A DNA stretch of 64,000 nt from an uncultured Prevotellaceae bacterium (GTDB lineage Bacteria; Bacteroidota; Bacteroidia; Bacteroidales; Bacteroidaceae). The position numbers were made by a program, and so were the translations under genes. The DNA lies in NCBI GenBank assembly GCA_900318685.1, contig ONLL01000019.1, positions 1-64,000 of the forward strand, given 5' to 3'. The notes under the pieces are model-generated. The model saw only the letters and a program-made list of their open reading frames with translations, was not told the DNA's origin and searched no databases. Numbering within the stretch: position 1 is the first letter of the stretch; each line of letters starts with the position of its first letter. Positions 60,101 through 64,000 of this stretch are shown piece by piece.

Positions 60101-60884
60101 TCTCTTCGAGGCTACCATCGATCCTCTCACTGAGGAGATCGTCACTCCCGCCTATGATATGACCGTGTTCGTCAAGAACCCCAACATCTACAAGCAGCGT
60201 GCCGACATCAACTTCAACGAGGAGAACGTTCCCGGATGGGTTACCCCAGAGGGATACTCCGCTCCTGGACTCTCATGGGGCTGGGGCTCTACGCAGGGTA
60301 CTGACGTCATCGCCGAGGACTGCATGTTCCAGACTTGGGGCGGCAGCTACCGCGTCGAGCAGACCATCACCGACCTGCCTGTGGGTATCTATCAGCTGCG
60401 CGCCGGCTTCGGTGAGCGTCAGGATGAGAACGACGCTCCCAACGCCCTCGACGACACTTACTTCTATGTGAAGACCTCCGACACTCCCGAAGAGGATGTT
60501 GCCGACAGAATCGATGCTACCCGCATCGGACAGGCATTCCCCTATGCAGCAGAAGGCAGCCTGGGTAGCCTGGGCATCTACGACATCGTCGTCACCGACG
60601 GTATCGTCACCCTCGGTGTCAACGCTTGCAGCGGTTCTCACACGTTCTTCAGCGATGTGCGCGTCTACATCTGCGGTGGTGCCAGCAAGGTCGACTACAG
60701 CGCCCTCTACGATGAGGTGCTCGCTGGCATCGACGAGACAGTGGCCTCCAACGTGAAGGTGCGTGCTATCGAGCTCTTCGACCTCAACGGCCGCCGAGTC
60801 ACATCGGCACAGCGTGGTGTCACCATCATCCGCAAGTACATGAGCGATGGTACCGTACGCACCGAGAAGGTCATGAAGAAGTAA
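57132..60884 (+). CDS. Large multidomain secreted surface protein with sorting tail
   Basis: A 1250-residue exported protein of unknown function (signal peptide 1-23, ending KANA). Successive parts: a beta-sandwich (about 25-165), a carbohydrate-binding-like domain (about 170-345; LLTNGDLEGDDVSCFYSKENG is a typical start for such a module), Ig-like domains (about 360-590), a beta domain with YFREGYAEYGSVENHALQLE (about 610-750), a helical FIVAR-like spacer (about 765-840; NAKAVRDANSADRYSG), further helices, a second carbohydrate-binding-like domain (about 1010-1190), and a tail AIELFDLNGRRVTSAQRGVT ending EKVMKK. Glu and Asp are abundant, as in surface adhesins. No catalytic residues recognised. 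The neighbouring GH115 gene starts 82 nt later and may be co-transcribed, so it probably serves glycan capture. Confidence 0.6.
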   Translation: MRKTYMMLFALVLIALGATKANAGEIISLQEVPFCSWDGWGVDAQKTGEAECAWVVGESTGQPYGDSQVINYADLSLYSKLIVTVTEGTPRFLFNRDVDEGQWAENEEESHLIDNTRNGWSSKYFSVDGSTYTVDLKMMVKEKGFAHLHAIKGANWANVTVESMEVERQGKAQQVGWTELLTNGDLEGDDVSCFYSKENGGEPFPSIITDGIGVNESRGIMVHSAAGAAQDWDAQFWINLPEILPQGTKYRVSFDRRASMDGTADTQAHADPSDYIHYEMIGSPTFTTEWQTYKFEGEITASQAGPNGTGGLMHSIAFNLSKDRNNDVDFFFDNLKFEVYKYGTMAEYYMDIVQVDFGFDTNIPALVKASGKSRLIFPEGCAKVTADGKEMVVMSVEGFADGRFYVFTEEALDDNATIEVSFTNPKDPAYHLIYTSGPGGDVNDWSGEADLNEDVAKEDAYAFVFVRPTVMSTDPEDGSFNLPNSIKEFTVNFDKPADCSVLKATINGKALTVSPNTGAAEVVKLIRQDSGDLPTGEYTIKVTNILAEEPLVPDDLGDYTFVLNVGKVDNDPNDVPRELIPAEYFANTAANGIPEGFIVMFGEELRTSEGSFGSGPRLFNFGEGGDFTKGLYFREGYAEYGSVENHALQLEAGKKYDFRFNTAAWKDNGAWCRFEVLDQNDEAVVSEMINNKPNVNGGTGAVQGSTYTQIRYVPATTGYYRVRWTACDQGGNGGFFEVLLGNPGVRYIPNVVGVEETQLLNTALENAKAVRDANSADRYSGPAFDALVAAIAKYEAEGPTYTAPSAYKNAAAALDAAAQAVRDHRSLIDTYDPLPQRAQEIVDNNAEKKFSKTELYATLKAAAAKYATKVVETQVDPETGLEMQVEVVKVKDIKDDAELQAAIAELKDLVNTTGLLFTEGESKTADTGIKVLVERLRLGAEGLKQLGVAEEDDMVQAAYNALTDDDDLANSIKNRMKLILYENLKDPNNALFEATIDPLTEEIVTPAYDMTVFVKNPNIYKQRADINFNEENVPGWVTPEGYSAPGLSWGWGSTQGTDVIAEDCMFQTWGGSYRVEQTITDLPVGIYQLRAGFGERQDENDAPNALDDTYFYVKTSDTPEEDVADRIDATRIGQAFPYAAEGSLGSLGIYDIVVTDGIVTLGVNACSGSHTFFSDVRVYICGGASKVDYSALYDEVLAGIDETVASNVKVRAIELFDLNGRRVTSAQRGVTIIRKYMSDGTVRTEKVMKK

Positions 60885-60966
60885 CACTACATTTGATTCA
60901 ATTACCCTTGGAGTGGCAAGACAGCAAAAAGTCTTGCCACTCTTCGAAAAAACAACGACTACTGAT

Positions 60967-63336
60967 ATGAGAAAGGTTATGATGATGCTGGCGCTGGCGC
61001 TGGCGAGTATCCTGCCGACAGAGGCGGCTCCCCGTTTCGTGGTGTTTTCTTCCGATGCCGATGCCCAGCCGCTGCGCACCGATGCCATCAGCTTCAGCGA
61101 GCAGGACGATGAAGGCGTGAAGATAGCTATTGCCAACCTTCGTGCCGACTTTGCCCGGGCCCTCACTCAGAATGGCGGCGAAGGCTTGTCGCTGCTGATA
61201 GGCACCCTGGGCAGAAATGCCGACATCGACCGTCTGCAGAAGCAGGGACTGCTGCCCGACCTGAAGGGAAAGCGCGAGAAGTTCGTCATCACCACCGTCG
61301 ACCATCAGCTGGTCATTGCCGGAAGCGACCGTCGGGGCACCATCTATGGCGTCTACGAGCTGTCAGAGCAGCTGGGTGTCTCGCCCTGGTACTGGTGGAT
61401 GGACGTGCCCGTCGAGCAGCACGCACGCGCGTATATCAAGAATGGTGTGTTCACCGACGGTGAGCCCGCCGTAGAGTTCCGCGGACTGTTTCTCAACGAC
61501 GAGGCCCCCTGTCTCACCTCATGGGTGAAGAACACCTGGGGCACCGACTATGGCGACCACCGCTTCTATGAGCGCGTGTTCGAGCTCATCCTCCGACTGA
61601 AGGGCAACTTCCTCTGGCCGGCTATGTGGGGATGGGCCTTCTATGCCGACGATCCTGAGAACGGTAAGACCGCCGACCGCATGGGCGTCATCATCGGCAC
61701 CTTCCGCGAAGGTATCGAGCGCATGCGAGGCACTGAGGACATCGTGACCATAGGCATGCGTGGCGACGGCGACGAGGCGATGAGCGATAAGGCCGACACC
61801 AAACTGATGGAGCGCATCATCAACAATCAGCGCCGCATCATCAAGGAAGCCACAGGCAAGCCAGCCGAGAAGACCACGCAGGTGTGGGCATTATACAAGG
61901 AGGTGCAGGAATACTACGATGCCGGACTCCGTGTGCCCGACGACGTGATGATACTCATCAGCGACGACAACTGGGGCGATATCCGTCGTGTGCCCACCGC
62001 TGCCGAGCGCAACCGCAAGGGCGGGTGGGGCATTTACTACCACGTGGACTATGTGGGTGCTCCGCGCAACTCGAAGTGGCTCAATGTCACGCCTTCGCAG
62101 AACATGTGGGAGCAGCTCACGCTGGCCTACGACTATGGCATCCGCCGCATGTGGATACTCAATGTGGGCGACCTGAAGCCTATGGAGTATCCCATCACGC
62201 TGTTTATGGATATGGCCTGGAATCCTCAGTCGGTCACTCACGATGTCGTTGCTACTCACACACTCCCCTTCTGCATCCAGCAGTTCGGCGAGGCACAGGC
62301 ACCAGAGGCAGCACGCATCCTCAACCGCGTGAGCAAGCTCAACGGACGGTGTACGGCCGAGATGCTCGATGCCCGCACCTACAACGTGGAGACTGGCGAG
62401 TGGCAGACGGTGGCCGATGAGTATATGCGGCTCGAAGCTGAGGCCCTCCGGCAGTACCTGACGCTGGCACCGCAGTATCGCGATGCCTATCAGCAGCTCA
62501 TCCTCTTCCCCGTGCAGGCTATGTCGAACATTCATCAGATGTACTTCGCGCAGGCTATGAACCGCAAGCTCTATCAGCAAGGGTCGCCTGAGGCCAATGT
62601 GTGGGCCGACCGTGTTGCAGAGGCTTTCAAGCGCGACTCCCTGCTCTGCGCTGCCTACAATCACGACATAGCACAGGGCAAGTGGAACGGTATGATGACT
62701 CAGAAGCACATAGGCTACACCTCGTGGAACGACAATTTCCCACGCGATATCATGCCTCGCACCCAGCGCATCAACGACAGCACTCCCGGCGGTTATGTCT
62801 TTGAGATGAACGACGGCAGGGTGGTGATGGATGCCGAGCACTACTTCGAGGCGAAGAGCAGTGAAGGAACTCAGTGGACGGTCATACCTGAAATGGGTCG
62901 TACTCGCAGTGCCGTAGCCCTTATGCCCTACACGGAAAAAGCGGATGGAGCATCGCTCGTTTATCGATGGAATGGGCAAAAATTGACGACAGCCGACATT
63001 CGCGTGGTCACCAAGTCGACGCTCGACTTCCTCAACAAAGGTGGTCTGACGTTCACCGTTCAGCTCGACGACAGCGAGCCGCAGGTGGTGAATTTCAACG
63101 AGCGCCTCAACGAAGATCCGCGCAATGTCTACTCCGTTTATTATCCCACCGTCGCCCGACGGGTGGTAGAAAGCAAGGTGCAGCTCTCATCGCAGGCTGC
63201 TGAGGGTGTTCACACGCTGACAATCCGTCCCCAGGATCCCGCTATCGTATTCGAGAAAATCATCGTCGATGCCACCGGAAAACTGCCTTCAACCTACCTC
63301 TTCGGTACGGAGTCAAACTACAAGAAAGCTCAATAA
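60967..63336 (+). CDS. GH115 family alpha-glucuronidase with missing loop
   Basis: A 789-residue exported enzyme (signal peptide 1-20) of GH115, which removes (4-O-methyl)-glucuronic acid from xylan. Family features: VIAGSDRRGTIYGVYELSEQ, GVSPWYWWMDVPV, EFRGLFLNDEAP, GMRGDGDEAMS, ISDDNWGDIRRVP and the block around GGWGIYYHVDYVGAPRNSKW. In other GH115 proteins about 35 residues containing SHHEPM precede the REGIER segment; here GVIIGT is joined directly to FREGIERM (about residue 243), so that stretch is missing. Because it lines the active site, activity may be altered or lost. The start ATG at 60967 follows a promoter-less gap after the surface-protein gene. C-terminal domain (about 640-789) is beta-rich. 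Confidence 0.85.
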   Translation: MRKVMMMLALALASILPTEAAPRFVVFSSDADAQPLRTDAISFSEQDDEGVKIAIANLRADFARALTQNGGEGLSLLIGTLGRNADIDRLQKQGLLPDLKGKREKFVITTVDHQLVIAGSDRRGTIYGVYELSEQLGVSPWYWWMDVPVEQHARAYIKNGVFTDGEPAVEFRGLFLNDEAPCLTSWVKNTWGTDYGDHRFYERVFELILRLKGNFLWPAMWGWAFYADDPENGKTADRMGVIIGTFREGIERMRGTEDIVTIGMRGDGDEAMSDKADTKLMERIINNQRRIIKEATGKPAEKTTQVWALYKEVQEYYDAGLRVPDDVMILISDDNWGDIRRVPTAAERNRKGGWGIYYHVDYVGAPRNSKWLNVTPSQNMWEQLTLAYDYGIRRMWILNVGDLKPMEYPITLFMDMAWNPQSVTHDVVATHTLPFCIQQFGEAQAPEAARILNRVSKLNGRCTAEMLDARTYNVETGEWQTVADEYMRLEAEALRQYLTLAPQYRDAYQQLILFPVQAMSNIHQMYFAQAMNRKLYQQGSPEANVWADRVAEAFKRDSLLCAAYNHDIAQGKWNGMMTQKHIGYTSWNDNFPRDIMPRTQRINDSTPGGYVFEMNDGRVVMDAEHYFEAKSSEGTQWTVIPEMGRTRSAVALMPYTEKADGASLVYRWNGQKLTTADIRVVTKSTLDFLNKGGLTFTVQLDDSEPQVVNFNERLNEDPRNVYSVYYPTVARRVVESKVQLSSQAAEGVHTLTIRPQDPAIVFEKIIVDATGKLPSTYLFGTESNYKKAQ

Positions 63337-63357
63337 TTCCCCATTTCATCGCGAAAA

Positions 63358-63521
63358 AGACATCAAGACATCAGGATTCTGACATCAAGACAACAAGACT
63401 TGACATCAAGACATCAGGATTCTGACATCAAGACAACAAGACTTTGACATCAAGACATCAAGACACGTAGAAGGGCGTCTTGATGTCTTGTTGTCTTGTC
63501 GCTTGAAGTCTTCGTCTTGAT
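63358..63521. repeat. GACATCAAGACA tandem and inverted repeat
   Basis: Two copies of a 43- to 44-nt block made of GACATCAAGAC units, further units, then GTCTTGATGTCTTGTTGTCTTG in inverse sense. Between converging genes, it could fold as a long hairpin and stop transcription from both sides. Confidence 0.85.
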
Positions 63522-63522
63522 T

Positions 63523-64000
63523 CTAGTAGCCTGTGTACTGTCCGATGAAGAAGACGGCGCCAGTCTGCTTTTCGCTGATGACGTAGAGGAAGGGGCGATT
63601 GGCGTGGAAAGTTACGATTTCCGGCTCTGTGATTGCAGATTTTCCATCCATACCGATGACGGTGACGGCAGCAGCCTCAGTGCCCTCCTCGTCGACCTGG
63701 ATCTTGGCTACCTGCTTCATCAGGGCGATATAGACGGGCAGCTCGCAGAAGTTGCAGAAGTTGGCCTTCAGGTCGTCGAAGGCATCAGGCATACCGAGCT
63801 TGGTCATGATGAGCTTCAGGTCGATGTCGGTGTCAGTCGTGAAGCGGGGCAGCTTCACGTCGACAAGCGCAGTGTGCATCTTCTGGTTCAGCTGCTGCCA
63901 CTCTTCGGCAGTAGGCACTTGGGGCAATGCATTCGACCATCCTTTCGCGAGCAGCACCGTCATCTGGAAGGATCCATTCCCATAGGGCATTCGCAGGGCC
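63523..64000 (-). CDS. Serpin family protein, C-terminal part (5' end outside window)
   Basis: The C-terminal 159 residues of a serpin, a suicide inhibitor of serine or cysteine proteases. Visible: VDVKLPRFTTDTDIDLKLIMTKLGMPDAF, then the hinge DEEGTEAAAVTVIGM of the reactive loop, and the end HANRPFLYVISEKQTGAVFFIGQYTGY in parts. Counting 17 residues from the hinge Glu, as in alpha1-antitrypsin, puts Lys at P1 and Ser at P1' (DGK|SAI), which would favour trypsin-like targets. The hinge residues are small, so the loop should be able to insert. The reading frame runs to the window edge with no start. Confidence 0.9.
   Translation of the reverse strand, partial: ALRMPYGNGSFQMTVLLAKGWSNALPQVPTAEEWQQLNQKMHTALVDVKLPRFTTDTDIDLKLIMTKLGMPDAFDDLKANFCNFCELPVYIALMKQVAKIQVDEEGTEAAAVTVIGMDGKSAITEPEIVTFHANRPFLYVISEKQTGAVFFIGQYTGY

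Noticed and set aside
63358..63521. CRISPR-like repeat between GH115 and serpin
   Set aside because: Units are short, overlapping variants of GACATCAAGAC with no spacers of constant length, followed by an inverted copy.

Overview
The window reads as chromosomal DNA of a Bacteroidales bacterium, most likely Prevotellaceae (Prevotella/Segatella/Xylanibacter type). The signs are: promoters built on the Bacteroidetes -7 box TAnnTTTG (usually TACCTTTGCA) before most transcription units, a SusC/SusD locus, C10 peptidase and secreted proteins ending in short sorting-type tails, the order DUF4271-hemD-rnpA-yidD, and intergenic DNA full of short tandem repeats (CTCCTAACT, GAGGAATGAGAAATGAG, TTAGAAAATTAAAA).

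Layout. 1-8.9 kb: end of an HU-like protein, an RluA-type pseudouridine synthase, an SGNH hydrolase, tRNA-Thr, DUF4199, a GT2 glycosyltransferase, DUF6452/DUF6048 envelope proteins, ApbE, a Crp/Fnr regulator, and gpmI facing back. 9-18 kb: a secreted C10 cysteine peptidase followed by a 55-residue acidic protein with its own strong ribosome binding site, a DUF4380 protein, a large secreted protein, sufS and rnhB. 18-21.2 kb (minus): a thiamine uptake unit, TonB receptor plus PnuC/PnuT transporter behind a TPP riboswitch. 21.2-23.2 kb: repeat arrays around an Rpn-type nuclease gene. 23.2-29.4 kb (minus): a SusC-SusD-lipoprotein-lipoprotein operon. 29.6-38.5 kb: M23/LysM peptidase, a histidine acid phosphatase-GH92 fusion, metK, DUF4271-hemD-rnpA-yidD, DUF3836. 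38.6-50.6 kb: four large FtsX/MacB-like ABC permeases and one ATPase, interrupted by an AAA/DUF4143 gene. 50.7-64 kb: GH94 cellobiose phosphorylase and GH97 (minus), two secreted proteins, a GH115 alpha-glucuronidase, and the end of a serpin.

Most notable: (1) three promoters, before DUF3836, permease 1 and permease 3, carry the same palindrome GTCTAAtnTTTAGAC exactly 50 nt upstream of the -7 box with a half-site 23 nt further upstream, which defines a small regulon around an uncharacterised multi-permease ABC system; (2) four intergenic arrays have unrelated sequences but the same exact 22-nt period, at least two with units that switch orientation, and one framed by terminal inverted repeats like a MITE; (3) a repeat element has inserted in frame into two unrelated enzymes (RluA-type synthase and GH94), giving both the peptide [10 protein letters not shown]; (4) a phosphatase-mannosidase fusion; (5) the C10 peptidase/55-residue protein pair; (6) a GH115 enzyme that appears to lack a conserved active-site loop.

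No phage, plasmid, CRISPR or rRNA genes were seen. Function assignments rest on motifs read by eye; no database search was possible.
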